From Luteibacter sp. SG786 (lineage in GTDB: Bacteria; Pseudomonadota; Gammaproteobacteria; Xanthomonadales; Rhodanobacteraceae): a stretch of DNA of 64,000 bases. Made by a program: the position numbers and the translations under genes. Of this stretch, positions 26,982 through 35,271 are shown piece by piece. The notes below the pieces were generated by a model that saw nothing but the letters and a program-made list of their open reading frames with translations, was not told the origin of the DNA and ran no database searches. The DNA lies in contig NZ_JAAOYX010000001.1 in NCBI RefSeq assembly GCF_011759605.1, positions 2,161,063 through 2,225,062 on the forward strand. The letters are read 5' to 3'. Within the stretch, counting starts at the first letter, position 1, and each line of letters begins with the position of its first letter.

Positions 26982-27728
26982 CTAGAGTTCCAACCGCTCG
27001 GCGAATTCGAACCGGCTGTCGGCCGGGGCGGCGATGACATTCTGCTGGACCATGCCGGGGAAGATGTTCGTTTCCACGCCGGCGTGGTTGTCGTTGTTGA
27101 ACAGGTAGGGCACGTGCGACCACGCGCGGTAGCCGAGCGCCTTGATGGCATCCACTTCGGCCTGGGCCGTGTCGAGGCCGGAGAGGCGGGCGTAGATCAG
27201 AGGACGGTGCGTGCGAAGTGTTTCGGTTGCACCGGCGAGCATGTCTGCCAGTGCATGCGGCTGGTTCACCTTGAGCAGGTGGAGCGCGTCGAGTCGAAGG
27301 CTGTCGACCGTGACGATACGAATCTTTTCGTCGGCGCCCGCGCCGTCGGTCCGTGTCATCGTGTTCAGGGCGGCGCTGCTTTTGCCGCGTCCGAGCCATA
27401 CCGGGTGAGTGAACACGTTGTCGAGTCCGTTGATGGCCACGTTTGCGCAGGCCTGCTGAAAGCGGATGCGGCGCGGTTCGGCGATATGCACCTCGCCGTT
27501 CGGACCGACGACGTGGGACATCCACAAAGCGTGCGCGGCGAAGTCGCCGCCGAACTCGAGTACGGTGTGGCCTTCCTCGATGAGTCCACTGAGCAGGATG
27601 GTTTCGTGTTCGGCCCATTCGCCGTAGAGCTGCAGGGAGCGGGTCACGGGATCGTCGGCCGCCACGGCGGCGGCGATGCCATAGCGCGTGGGCCAGAAAG
27701 GCGAGGTGGTGCTGGTAAGAGGGGACAT
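26982..27728 (-). CDS. FkbM-like methyltransferase family protein
   Basis: A 248-residue protein from ATG 27728; the frame extends much further upstream, but only as a shadow of the neighbouring gene. The segment TVLEFGGDFAAHALWMSHVV, followed by PNGEVHIAEP, resembles the SAM-binding loop of FkbM methyltransferases. The canonical D-G-A-N-x-G is changed to E-F-G-G-D-F, so cofactor binding may be altered. Later residues (IRIVTVDSLRLDALHLLKVN) correspond to the family's VDSL/LLKIDVEG region, where the aspartate is asparagine here. With two motif residues changed, it may be a diverged or non-catalytic member. It follows the TPR lipoprotein gene by 17 bases on the same strand. Confidence 0.62.
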   Translation of the reverse strand: MSPLTSTTSPFWPTRYGIAAAVAADDPVTRSLQLYGEWAEHETILLSGLIEEGHTVLEFGGDFAAHALWMSHVVGPNGEVHIAEPRRIRFQQACANVAINGLDNVFTHPVWLGRGKSSAALNTMTRTDGAGADEKIRIVTVDSLRLDALHLLKVNQPHALADMLAGATETLRTHRPLIYARLSGLDTAQAEVDAIKALGYRAWSHVPYLFNNDNHAGVETNIFPGMVQQNVIAAPADSRFEFAERLEL

Positions 27729-27745
27729 GGCTGCGCTCGGTGGGA

Positions 27746-29320
27746 TTACAGGGTGGATCGGGCGATGGCGAGCAGGCGGAGGGAGCGCGCAAGCGCGGCC
27801 CGGTCGTGGCCTTCGATGCCGCTCCAGCGGTGGCAGGCGTCGCGCCAGAGGTTCAGCAGCCGCGGTTGGGCGCCGCCGTCGTTCCAGATCGATTCGCACA
27901 AGCCTGCGGCTTTCGCAGGGTCGCCTTCGCGCAGGCAGGCTTCGGCGAGTGCCAGTCGCGCGGTCGGTGCGAGCGGGCCCGCCGCTTCCAGGTCGCGTCC
28001 GAGGGACGCGGTTACACCGGCGTGACCGTGATCGTCCACGGCGAGCGCGGCATAAACCAACTGGATGTCGAGCCGGCAGGCCAGGGCTTCGGCGCGGCAG
28101 CCGGTTTCCTGTTCGGCGAGGAAGGCATGGATGAGTGCATGCGCGCATGCGTCCGCTGCATCCGCCGGCGATAGCGAGCGAGCCCGGTGCAACGCGGTTC
28201 GCGCTACGAGCAGCGCCGTTTCCGCATCCGGCAACAGCGCATGTGCCTTGTCGAAGCAGGCCTGTGCTCGCTCCATATCGGCGAGCGCTTGCCGCCCCCG
28301 TACGAGTTCGGCTCGCTGCAGGAATATCTGGCCCTCTCGTCGTAACGCGAGCGCGGTGCATCGAGCATCGTCGCCGCGCAGCATGGCGCACAGGCGCTCC
28401 GCTTCGGCGAGCCGCGAAGCGGCGGCATCTCCCCGCACCCAGGATGCCCACGCCAGTTGCGCCTCGATGCGCGCATCGATCGCGACGGGATCGGCCGCGG
28501 CCGGATCGCCTTCGATGGCTGCGACGAGTTCGCGCATCGCGAACAGGCGCGTGGCGCCGGAAAACCGTTCGATACGAGCGAGGCGAACCCGTGTCCACTG
28601 TGCAAGCAGCGCGGGACGCGCGCGGTCGTCTGCGTCGTCCAATGTCGCGCGCACTTCGTTTTCCGCGTGCGCAAGGCGCGCATCGGCGTCCTGCCGCGGA
28701 AGCGCACGCGCCTGGCGCACGCATGTGTCCCAGTGGTCGGTCCTCGCGAGTGGCGCCATCGCCACGGGTGCCACGAGCAGGTTCACCGGATCGTCCGCGA
28801 CCTGGATGGGCGGCGTGTCAAACGACGAACCGCGGTAGACCCATGCCGGCGGAAGCGTCACCTGGTCGCGATGCGTCACGGAGGCGGAGGTGGGCAGAGG
28901 ATCGGTCGCAGCGGGCCGATCGGAAGGCGCGTTAGGGCGCGAGATGGAGAGGCGCTTGCGCCGGCGCCATGCGAGGGTGGCTAACGCCGGCACGACCAGC
29001 CCCCCTGCGACGGCAATCGCAAGTATGGCGAGCAACGGCATCGAGGGATCGTCGTTCGCCGCGATCGCGGTTTCGGGGTGGGGCGGAAGGAGCGGCGCGG
29101 CCGTCGACACGGGAGGTGTTGCCGCCGGCGTCGTGTCCGCTTCCATGGCATCGAGCATGCGCGACACGTCGCGCATCTGCCGTGCGCGTCGGGCACGTTC
29201 GGCCTCTTGTTGCTCGCGCCCGCCGCACGCTGCCAGTACGCAGACCAACCATGCGCAGGCGGCGAGACGTACGACGACGCGCGCCCCGGCGAGGGACGAC
29301 CATGAACCCTTCAACGACAT
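27746..29320 (-). CDS. TPR-rich membrane lipoprotein of unknown function
   Basis: A 524-residue protein with a lipoprotein-like signal (LVCVLAAC near residue 31). A short coiled coil follows (EQQEAERARRARQMRDVSRM), then a second hydrophobic segment near residues 95-115 and a basic cytoplasmic flank (RRRKRLS). The C-terminal 300 residues are alanine-rich helical repeats of TPR type. The lipobox and internal membrane helix together are unusual; the first signal could instead be a plain membrane anchor. I do not recognise a specific family. The neighbouring FkbM-like gene is probably co-transcribed. Confidence 0.65.
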   Translation of the reverse strand: MSLKGSWSSLAGARVVVRLAACAWLVCVLAACGGREQQEAERARRARQMRDVSRMLDAMEADTTPAATPPVSTAAPLLPPHPETAIAANDDPSMPLLAILAIAVAGGLVVPALATLAWRRRKRLSISRPNAPSDRPAATDPLPTSASVTHRDQVTLPPAWVYRGSSFDTPPIQVADDPVNLLVAPVAMAPLARTDHWDTCVRQARALPRQDADARLAHAENEVRATLDDADDRARPALLAQWTRVRLARIERFSGATRLFAMRELVAAIEGDPAAADPVAIDARIEAQLAWASWVRGDAAASRLAEAERLCAMLRGDDARCTALALRREGQIFLQRAELVRGRQALADMERAQACFDKAHALLPDAETALLVARTALHRARSLSPADAADACAHALIHAFLAEQETGCRAEALACRLDIQLVYAALAVDDHGHAGVTASLGRDLEAAGPLAPTARLALAEACLREGDPAKAAGLCESIWNDGGAQPRLLNLWRDACHRWSGIEGHDRAALARSLRLLAIARSTL

Positions 29321-29415
29321 TCCTCAGCGTTTGCAACGGGCAAAGCGCCGACGATGTTACGGACTCGATACCTAGGGATCGATGGAACTTTTCGGAAAGT
29401 TTCCGCGGATTGCGC

Positions 29416-30651
29416 CTACAGCAACACGCGCTCCCCACCGACCCAGCTTTCCCTGAGCAGGTTGCCGCCGATCCAATAGCAGAGCTCGGGAAGGTGTCGG
29501 ACGTTCCACACGGCCAGATCGGCGCGCTGGCCTGCCGCGAGCGTGCCGCGATCGGCGAGGCCCAGGGCGCGCGCGGCATTCACCGTCGCGCCTCGCAGTG
29601 CTTCTTCGGGTGTAAGCCGGAACAGCGTGCACGCCATGCCCATGGCAAGGCGTAGCGAGAGCAGCGGCGAGGTGCCGGGATTCAGATCCGTGGCGACCGC
29701 CATGGCGACGTCGTGCCGGCGAAAGGCGTCGACCGGCGGCGGCCGCGTATCGCGAAGTGCGTAGTACGCCCCGGGCAGCAACACGGCGACCGTGCCCGCC
29801 TCGGCCATCGCCCTCACGCCGTCGTCGCCCGTCCACTCCAGGTGATCGGCGGAAAGGCCGCCATAGCGCGCCACGAGCGCCGCGCCGCCGAGGTCGGAAA
29901 GTTGCTCCGCGTGCAGCTTCACCGGAAGGCCCAGCGCGGCGGCTTTTTTGAAGAGCCGTTCCGTTTCTTCCGCGGTGAAGCCGATGCCTTCGCAGAACGC
30001 ATCCACGGCATCGACCAGTTCTTCCTCTGCGAGCGACGGCAGCATGATGTCGCAGACAAGCGACACATAGTCGTCGCGGCGCCCTGCGTACTCCGGCGGA
30101 AGCGCATGCAGACCGAGGAAACTGGTGCGCACGTCGATGCCCAGTTCCTCGCCGATGCGCCTCGCCGCGCGCAGCATGCGGCGCTCGGCATCCGGCTCCA
30201 GGCCGTAGCCCGATTTGATTTCCAGTGTGGTGACACCGTCCGCGAGCAGCGCCTTCGCACGCGGCAGCGACTGGCGCAGCAGTTCGTCCTCGCTTGCGGC
30301 ACGTGTGGCACGCACACTGGACACGATGCCGCCGCCCGCCCGGGCGATCTCTTCGTACGAGGCGCCCTCGAGTCGTTGCTCGAATTCCTGTGCGCGATCG
30401 CTCGCGAAGACGAGGTGGGTATGGCAGTCGACGAGTCCGGGCGTGACCCAGGTACCGGGTAGCGACTCGACATGACGGGCGAGGTCGTGCGGTTCGCCCG
30501 CCAGTTCGGCGACAGGGCCGGCGAAGGCGATCCTTCCGTCGCGCCAGCCGATGGCGCCGTGTTCCACAGCGCCATAGGGCACGCCGTTGTCCAGCAGCGT
30601 GGCCAGACCGACGTCGAGCAGCAGGTGGTCCCAGCGAGGATCGACAGTCAT
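29416..30651 (-). CDS. hutI: Imidazolonepropionase
   Basis: HutI hydrolyses 4-imidazolone-5-propionate to N-formimino-L-glutamate in histidine breakdown. The 411-residue amidohydrolase starts at ATG 30651, overlapping the ClC channel stop by four bases. The metal-binding [16 protein letters not shown], the substrate-loop [12 protein letters not shown] and [12 protein letters not shown] near residue 320 are family hallmarks. The upstream gene clcA and the divergent hutF place it in a histidine-utilisation locus, though hutH, hutU, hutG and the regulator hutC are not in the window. Confidence 0.95.
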   Translation of the reverse strand: MTVDPRWDHLLLDVGLATLLDNGVPYGAVEHGAIGWRDGRIAFAGPVAELAGEPHDLARHVESLPGTWVTPGLVDCHTHLVFASDRAQEFEQRLEGASYEEIARAGGGIVSSVRATRAASEDELLRQSLPRAKALLADGVTTLEIKSGYGLEPDAERRMLRAARRIGEELGIDVRTSFLGLHALPPEYAGRRDDYVSLVCDIMLPSLAEEELVDAVDAFCEGIGFTAEETERLFKKAAALGLPVKLHAEQLSDLGGAALVARYGGLSADHLEWTGDDGVRAMAEAGTVAVLLPGAYYALRDTRPPPVDAFRRHDVAMAVATDLNPGTSPLLSLRLAMGMACTLFRLTPEEALRGATVNAARALGLADRGTLAAGQRADLAVWNVRHLPELCYWIGGNLLRESWVGGERVLL

Positions 30652-32027
30652 GCGGCTCCCTCGGTGGCGGGTGTTTCGCGTCGCGCGCGTTCTTCCTCGT
30701 ATTGCGTCACGAGCTGCTCGGCAAGGGCCTTGTACACCGGCACGCGACAGACCAGCGCCGACACGGCGCGGGCAAGCAGGCAGGCGGCCATGATCGGTAG
30801 CGCCATCTGCCGGTTGGCCGTGAGTTCGAGGGAAATGACCGCGGCGGTAAGCGGCGATTGCGTCACGCCGGAAAGGTACGCGGCCATGCCGAGCAGCACG
30901 ATGGCCGCATGATCGGCGCCCGGCATCAGGCTGGCGATGTTTCCGCCGAGGCCGGCACCCACGGCGAGGGCAGGCGAGAAGATGCCACCCGGAATGCCGG
31001 CCCACGACGAGGCGATGTTGCCGAGGAACTTCAGTACGCCGAAGAACGGGCCGGTATCGCCATGGCCCTGCAGGATGTCGCGCGCCTGGCCGTAGCCCGT
31101 GCCGTAGAGCCCATGCGTGCTCAGGAAGCTCAGCAGCACGAGCGCGAGCCCGCAGGCACCGGCGAACACGACCGGGTTGTACCCGCGCAGCCGCCCGACA
31201 AGGCCGCGGAATCCCCTGGCCGAGGGCAGGATCAGGCGGGCGAACAGCCCGCCCGCGAGGCCGCCCACCAGGCCGGTGAGCAGCACCGCGATCCAGGCTC
31301 GGCCCAGCGGGAGCCCGGCGGCGATCTCGCCGAAATAGGCGTAGTTGCCCACCACGCCGAGGGACACCACGCCGGCGACGATCACGGCCGTGAGCAGGGT
31401 GCCGCTCATGCGGTGCTCGAACGTGCCGGACATTTCCTCGATGGCGAACACGACGCCCGCCAGCGGCGTGTTGAAGGCTGCGGCGAGGCCGGCGGCCGAA
31501 CCGGCGAGGATGAAGCGCCCCGCCGCAGCGGGTTCGTCGAAACCGAAGCGGCGTCCGAGCGAATAGAGCAGACCGGCGCCGACGTGCACCGTGGGCCCTT
31601 CGCGCCCGACCGAGGCGCCACCCAGAAGCGCCCCCAGCGTGAGCGCCATCTTGCCCACGGCGATCTTCAGCGAGAGCAGGCGGGTGCGGAAGGTTTCGTC
31701 CTCGACGTCCAGCGCCGCGATGGCCTGCGGGATGCCGGAACCGCGGGTGGCCTTCATGGCCCCCTGGGTGAGCCAGCAGAGCAGGGCGAACGTGGGCGGC
31801 GTGATGACCAGCGGCACCCACCAGCCATGGGACGAGACACCGCGAAACAGTTCGAACGCGAAGTCGGCGGCCTTGGCAAAGAAGACCGCGGACAACCCGA
31901 CCATGACCGCGCCGGTCCAGAAAAGCAGGCGGCGCCGCCATTGCGCCGGCGAAAGCCAGGCATGGCCGCGGAGTCGTTCGAGGGGCGAGGCAGCCGGCAC
32001 CGGCTCCGTTTCCGGCGTGTCGCTCAT
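30648..32027 (-). CDS. ClC-family chloride channel / H+-Cl- antiporter
   Basis: A 459-residue membrane protein with the ClC selectivity motifs GSGIPQ and GREGPTV, the latter containing the gating glutamate, plus a third filter segment [11 protein letters not shown]. About ten or more hydrophobic helices are visible. The presence of the glutamate gate is compatible with either channel or antiporter activity. Its start overlaps the stop of the GNAT-nitrilase gene, and its stop overlaps the hutI start, so the three form a coupled operon. Why a chloride transporter lies inside a histidine-degradation operon is not obvious. Confidence 0.93.
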   Translation of the reverse strand: MSDTPETEPVPAASPLERLRGHAWLSPAQWRRRLLFWTGAVMVGLSAVFFAKAADFAFELFRGVSSHGWWVPLVITPPTFALLCWLTQGAMKATRGSGIPQAIAALDVEDETFRTRLLSLKIAVGKMALTLGALLGGASVGREGPTVHVGAGLLYSLGRRFGFDEPAAAGRFILAGSAAGLAAAFNTPLAGVVFAIEEMSGTFEHRMSGTLLTAVIVAGVVSLGVVGNYAYFGEIAAGLPLGRAWIAVLLTGLVGGLAGGLFARLILPSARGFRGLVGRLRGYNPVVFAGACGLALVLLSFLSTHGLYGTGYGQARDILQGHGDTGPFFGVLKFLGNIASSWAGIPGGIFSPALAVGAGLGGNIASLMPGADHAAIVLLGMAAYLSGVTQSPLTAAVISLELTANRQMALPIMAACLLARAVSALVCRVPVYKALAEQLVTQYEEERARRETPATEGAA

Positions 32028-33595
32028 TTCGCCTCCGTGCTGCGCGCCCAGCGCACTTCGTAGAGGTCGTAGCGGCGGTCCTTGAGGTTCTGCACCGCGC
32101 CCGAATTGCGCGCGCGGGCGAGGTTCTCCAGGCGGAGATCGGCGAAAAGCACGGTTTCGATGTTCGGGGTGGAATCGGCAGCGACGCCGTCGCGTGCGAA
32201 GGGAAAGTCGCTGGGCGTGAGGATGCAGCTCTGCCCGTACTGGATATCGAAATTGTTCACGCCCGGAAGATTCCCCACGTTACCGGAAAGGACGACATAG
32301 CATTGGTTCTCGATGGCGCGTGCCTGGGAGCAGTAGCGCACGCGGAGGTAACCCTCGCGTACGTCCGTGCAGAACGGAACGAACAGGATCAACGCGCCCT
32401 GGTCGGTGAGGTGGCGCGCCACTTCGGGAAACTCGGAGTCGTAGCAGATCATCACGCCGATGGGGCCGCAGTCGGTCTGGATGGTGGCCGCGGCGTCGCC
32501 GCCGGTGATGTTCCAGACGTTGCGCTCGCTCGGCGTGGGATGCAGTTTCTCGCGCTCGTGGATGGAGCCGTCGCGCAGGCACACATAGCAGACGTTGTGG
32601 ATGTCGCCGTTCGGTTGCCGGGTGGGATGCGACCCGCCCACGATGTTGATGTTGTAGTGCACCGCCAGCCGGTGGAACAGCGCCTTGACCTCGTCGGTGT
32701 ATTCCGAGAGGCGGCGGATCGAATCCACCGGCGACAGTTCCGCGTTCTCGATCGACAGCAATTGCAGCGTGAGCAGTTCGGGAAAGGCGACGAAGTCGGC
32801 GTCGTACTCCGCGGCGATGTCCACGAAGTACTCCACCTGGGTGGCGAACTCGGCGAACGAGGAGATCCGGCGCTGCTGGTATTGCACGGAGGCGACCCGC
32901 ACGTTGTCGGGCAGCCGGTGGCTTTGCGACACGCGCGGCATGTCGGGTTGGTCGAGACGGTGCGGGTTGCGCCAGACCAGTTGCGCCGCATAACCGAGCG
33001 ATTCGTGGTCGGACGGAACGTAGCCGCGGAGCAGGCCGATCACCTCGAAGCCGTTGCGCAGCTGGAAGCTGAGCGTCGGATCGCGGCGGCTGCCCTCGAC
33101 CACCGCCTGGACATAGGCCTCGGCGCTGCCGTAGCGGCCGATGGCGCGGGCGAGCCCCGGTATGCGGCCGCCGAAGACGATGCCGCGCAGCTTGAGGTCG
33201 GTACACAGGCGCTTGCGCGCCATGTAGAGGCGTTGTCCGATGCGCATGCCCCGGTAGTCGGGATGGACCACCACCTCCATACCGTAGAGCCAGTCGCCCT
33301 CCGGGTCGTGGCGCGAAGCGAACCCGCCGCCGGTGATCTGCATCCAGGTGTGCGGCGCGAGGGCCACCGCCTCGGCGATGCGGAACGTGGCGCAGAAACC
33401 CACGATGCGGCCTTCGTATTCGACGACGAACTGGCCTTCGGGGAAGTGCGTCTGCTGGCCATGCAGCATTTCGGCGGAGTGGCCCCATTCGGCCGTGTAC
33501 ACGCGGGCGGTAAGCGCCACGAGTTCCGGAACGTCGGCGGGGCGGGCCAGGCGAAGCAGCAATTTGGGCGGCTGTGAAGCCTTGCTCTCGTTCAT
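32024..33595 (-). CDS. GNAT acetyltransferase fused to a carbon-nitrogen (nitrilase superfamily) hydrolase
   Basis: A 523-residue two-domain enzyme from ATG 33595. Residues 1-200 form a GNAT fold ([20 protein letters not shown], then [16 protein letters not shown] as the acetyl-CoA loop). Residues 220-520 form a nitrilase-superfamily hydrolase with the Glu-Lys-Cys triad in [24 protein letters not shown] and [10 protein letters not shown]. Such fusions are widespread in bacteria, but their substrate is undetermined. It is transcribed divergently from hutF and leads the operon containing clcA and hutI. A role in processing an amide related to histidine breakdown is possible but speculative. Confidence 0.88.
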   Translation of the reverse strand: MNESKASQPPKLLLRLARPADVPELVALTARVYTAEWGHSAEMLHGQQTHFPEGQFVVEYEGRIVGFCATFRIAEAVALAPHTWMQITGGGFASRHDPEGDWLYGMEVVVHPDYRGMRIGQRLYMARKRLCTDLKLRGIVFGGRIPGLARAIGRYGSAEAYVQAVVEGSRRDPTLSFQLRNGFEVIGLLRGYVPSDHESLGYAAQLVWRNPHRLDQPDMPRVSQSHRLPDNVRVASVQYQQRRISSFAEFATQVEYFVDIAAEYDADFVAFPELLTLQLLSIENAELSPVDSIRRLSEYTDEVKALFHRLAVHYNINIVGGSHPTRQPNGDIHNVCYVCLRDGSIHEREKLHPTPSERNVWNITGGDAAATIQTDCGPIGVMICYDSEFPEVARHLTDQGALILFVPFCTDVREGYLRVRYCSQARAIENQCYVVLSGNVGNLPGVNNFDIQYGQSCILTPSDFPFARDGVAADSTPNIETVLFADLRLENLARARNSGAVQNLKDRRYDLYEVRWARSTEAK

Positions 33596-33705
33596 CGTCT
33601 TATTATGCGTCAGCGATTCCATCGCTGCCTTCCCTGAAAGTTTCGGCCGCTGCGCAACGGTGGCACGGAGTACCATGCCGCATCCCCGGTCGCAGGAATG
33701 TCGTC

Positions 33706-35064
33706 ATGTCGAATACCGCCATAAGCGCAGACTTTCTCTGGCAAGGGGGCGCGTGGCGTGCCGGGGACGATGTCGCGCTCGACGTCGTATCGGGGCGATT
33801 CGGCCCGCCGGCAGGGGATGCCACGCGCGTCGGCCGGTTCGTGCTGCCGGGCATGCCCAACCTGCATTCGCATGCGTTCCAGCGCGCGATGGCGGGGCTG
33901 GCCGAGCGCCGCGGACCGGGCGAGGACAGCTTCTGGACCTGGCGCGAGACCATGTACGCCTTCGCGGAGGCGATCGATCCGGACGACCTGAAGGCCATCG
34001 CCACGCAGTTGTACGTAGAGATGGTGAAGGCGGGCTACACCCAGGTCTGCGAGTTCCACTATCTGCACCACGGGCCGCGCGGCGTTCCTTATGCCGATCC
34101 GGCAGCCATGTCGCTGGCGCTCATGGAGGCCGCGAGGGAGGCCGGTATCGGCCTCACGTTGCTGCCGGTGCTCTACATGACGGGCGGCTTCGACGGCCGG
34201 CCGCTCTCGGAACGGCAACGGCGTTTCCGCCACGATGTGGGCAGCTTCGTGAGCTTGCTGGAACGGCTGGCACCGATGCAGGACGACATGTTCACGCTGG
34301 GCATGGCGCTTCATTCGCTGCGCGCCGTGCCTGAAGACGCCATGCGCGCACTGCTCGCGACAGGTATCGCCCGGGGGCTTCCGGTGCACATCCACATCGC
34401 TGAGCAGATCGGCGAAGTGCAGGATTGTCTCGCCGTGCGCCACGCGCGGCCGGTGGAATGGTTGCTGGACCACGCCGACGTGGATGCCCGTTGGACACTC
34501 ATCCATGCCACGCACCTCACGGCGCAGGAAACCGATCGCATCGCGAAGAGCGGCGCCGTGGCCGGCCTCTGTCCCACGACCGAGGCGAACCTCGGCGACG
34601 GCCTTTTCCCTCTTGCCGCTTTCATCGATGCAGGCGGCACGTTCGGCATCGGCTCGGATTCGCATATTTCCGTCTCGCCCGTGGAGGAACTTCGCTGGCT
34701 GGAATACGGACAGCGCCTGGTGACGCGACACCGCAACGTCGCCGCGCGGCTGCCCGAGGAAAGCGTGGGCACGGCACTCTGGCAGCGTGCCCTCGTCGGC
34801 GGCGCCCAGGCGTCCGGCAGCGACATCGCCAGGCTGGCGGCCGGCGCGCGGGCCGATCTGCTTGTGCTCGACGATCGTTCGCCGCTGCTGGCCGCCAGGG
34901 ACGAGGCGGACGTGATGGACAGCTTCCTGTTCGCCGGCAACACGCCGCTGGTGCGCGACGTGATGGTGGGAGGGCAATGGCGCGTACGCGATTTCGCGCA
35001 CGTGGCCGAGGCGTCTTCCGCAAACGCCTATCGCCGCGTGGTGGAACGCCTGGCCGCCGCCTGA
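33706..35064 (+). CDS. hutF: Formimidoylglutamate deiminase
   Basis: HutF deaminates N-formimino-L-glutamate to N-formyl-L-glutamate and ammonia, the step that defines the five-enzyme histidine pathway. The 452-residue amidohydrolase starts at ATG 33706. Zinc ligands appear in MPNLHSHAFQRAMAG, in the GLPVHIHIAEQ segment and in GIGSDSHISVSP. HutI here supplies its substrate, so a HutG-type N-formylglutamate deformylase is expected elsewhere in the genome. It is divergent from the GNAT-nitrilase/clcA/hutI unit across a 110-base region that should hold both promoters. I did not find a convincing HutC palindrome there. Confidence 0.93.
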   Translation: MSNTAISADFLWQGGAWRAGDDVALDVVSGRFGPPAGDATRVGRFVLPGMPNLHSHAFQRAMAGLAERRGPGEDSFWTWRETMYAFAEAIDPDDLKAIATQLYVEMVKAGYTQVCEFHYLHHGPRGVPYADPAAMSLALMEAAREAGIGLTLLPVLYMTGGFDGRPLSERQRRFRHDVGSFVSLLERLAPMQDDMFTLGMALHSLRAVPEDAMRALLATGIARGLPVHIHIAEQIGEVQDCLAVRHARPVEWLLDHADVDARWTLIHATHLTAQETDRIAKSGAVAGLCPTTEANLGDGLFPLAAFIDAGGTFGIGSDSHISVSPVEELRWLEYGQRLVTRHRNVAARLPEESVGTALWQRALVGGAQASGSDIARLAAGARADLLVLDDRSPLLAARDEADVMDSFLFAGNTPLVRDVMVGGQWRVRDFAHVAEASSANAYRRVVERLAAA

Positions 35065-35071
35065 CCGGTGC

Positions 35072-35100
35072 TTGCGTCGCCGTCCGTAACGTGCTTTAGT
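35072..35100 (+). promoter_or_regulatory. Possible promoter of the asnB leader
   Basis: TTGCGT (35072-35077) and TTTAGT (35095-35100) are separated by 17 bases; they match three and four of six consensus positions. The hexamers are weak. If correct, transcription would begin at or within a few bases of the leader-peptide ATG at 35107, making that mRNA leaderless. Confidence 0.35.
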
Positions 35101-35106
35101 CGGCCC

Positions 35107-35178
35107 ATGCTTCGCATCGCCGCCAATAACGCCAACACCAATAACCGTGCCCGGAACCTCGGGAGGGTCGGCGTGTAG
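35107..35178 (+). CDS. Asparagine-rich leader peptide of asnB (23 codons)
   Basis: The short ORF reads MLRIAANNANTNNRARNLGR plus VGV, then TAG. Six of 23 residues are Asn (positions 7, 8, 10, 12, 13, 17), five of them within seven codons. It lies 93 bases ahead of the asparagine synthetase gene and is followed by a possible antiterminator and an intrinsic terminator. This is the architecture of amino-acid attenuation leaders (trp, his, leu, thr), with the codons matching the product of the downstream enzyme. The ribosome-binding site is weak or absent. The peptide itself would have no function other than sensing charged tRNA-Asn. Confidence 0.75.
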   Translation: MLRIAANNANTNNRARNLGRVGV

Positions 35179-35240
35179 GCGGTTTCAGGCGAAACCATCC
35201 GAATCACGAAAGGCCCGCCCCCAAGGCGGGCCTTTTTCTT
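35178..35240 (+). promoter_or_regulatory. Transcription attenuator of asnB: antiterminator and intrinsic terminator
   Basis: The terminator stem is 11 perfect pairs (35209-35219 with 35225-35235, loop CCCAA), followed by T-rich 35233-35240. An alternative pairing exists: GGCGGTTTC at 35178-35186 with GAAA at 35208-35211 and CCGCC at 35215-35219, with GGC bulged, giving nine pairs and disrupting the terminator. The strand GGTTTC (35181-35186) can also pair with GGAACC at 35153-35158 or GAAACC at 35191-35196, which frees the terminator. Ribosome stalling on the Asn codons would mask 35153-35158 and favour antitermination; completion to the TAG at 35176 would cover the antiterminator strand. Stabilities were not calculated. 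Confidence 0.72.
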
Positions 35241-35271
35241 TGCGTGCTTTCTTACATGGAGTGCAAGACCT

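Noticed and set aside
27729-28724. Long minus-strand frame extending the FkbM-like gene upstream
   Set aside because: It overlaps the TPR lipoprotein gene in another frame and has a shadow-type Arg/Ala-rich composition.
33596-33705. HutC operator between hutF and the GNAT-nitrilase gene
   Set aside because: I looked for a TGTA-centred palindrome in the divergent region and found no convincing match.
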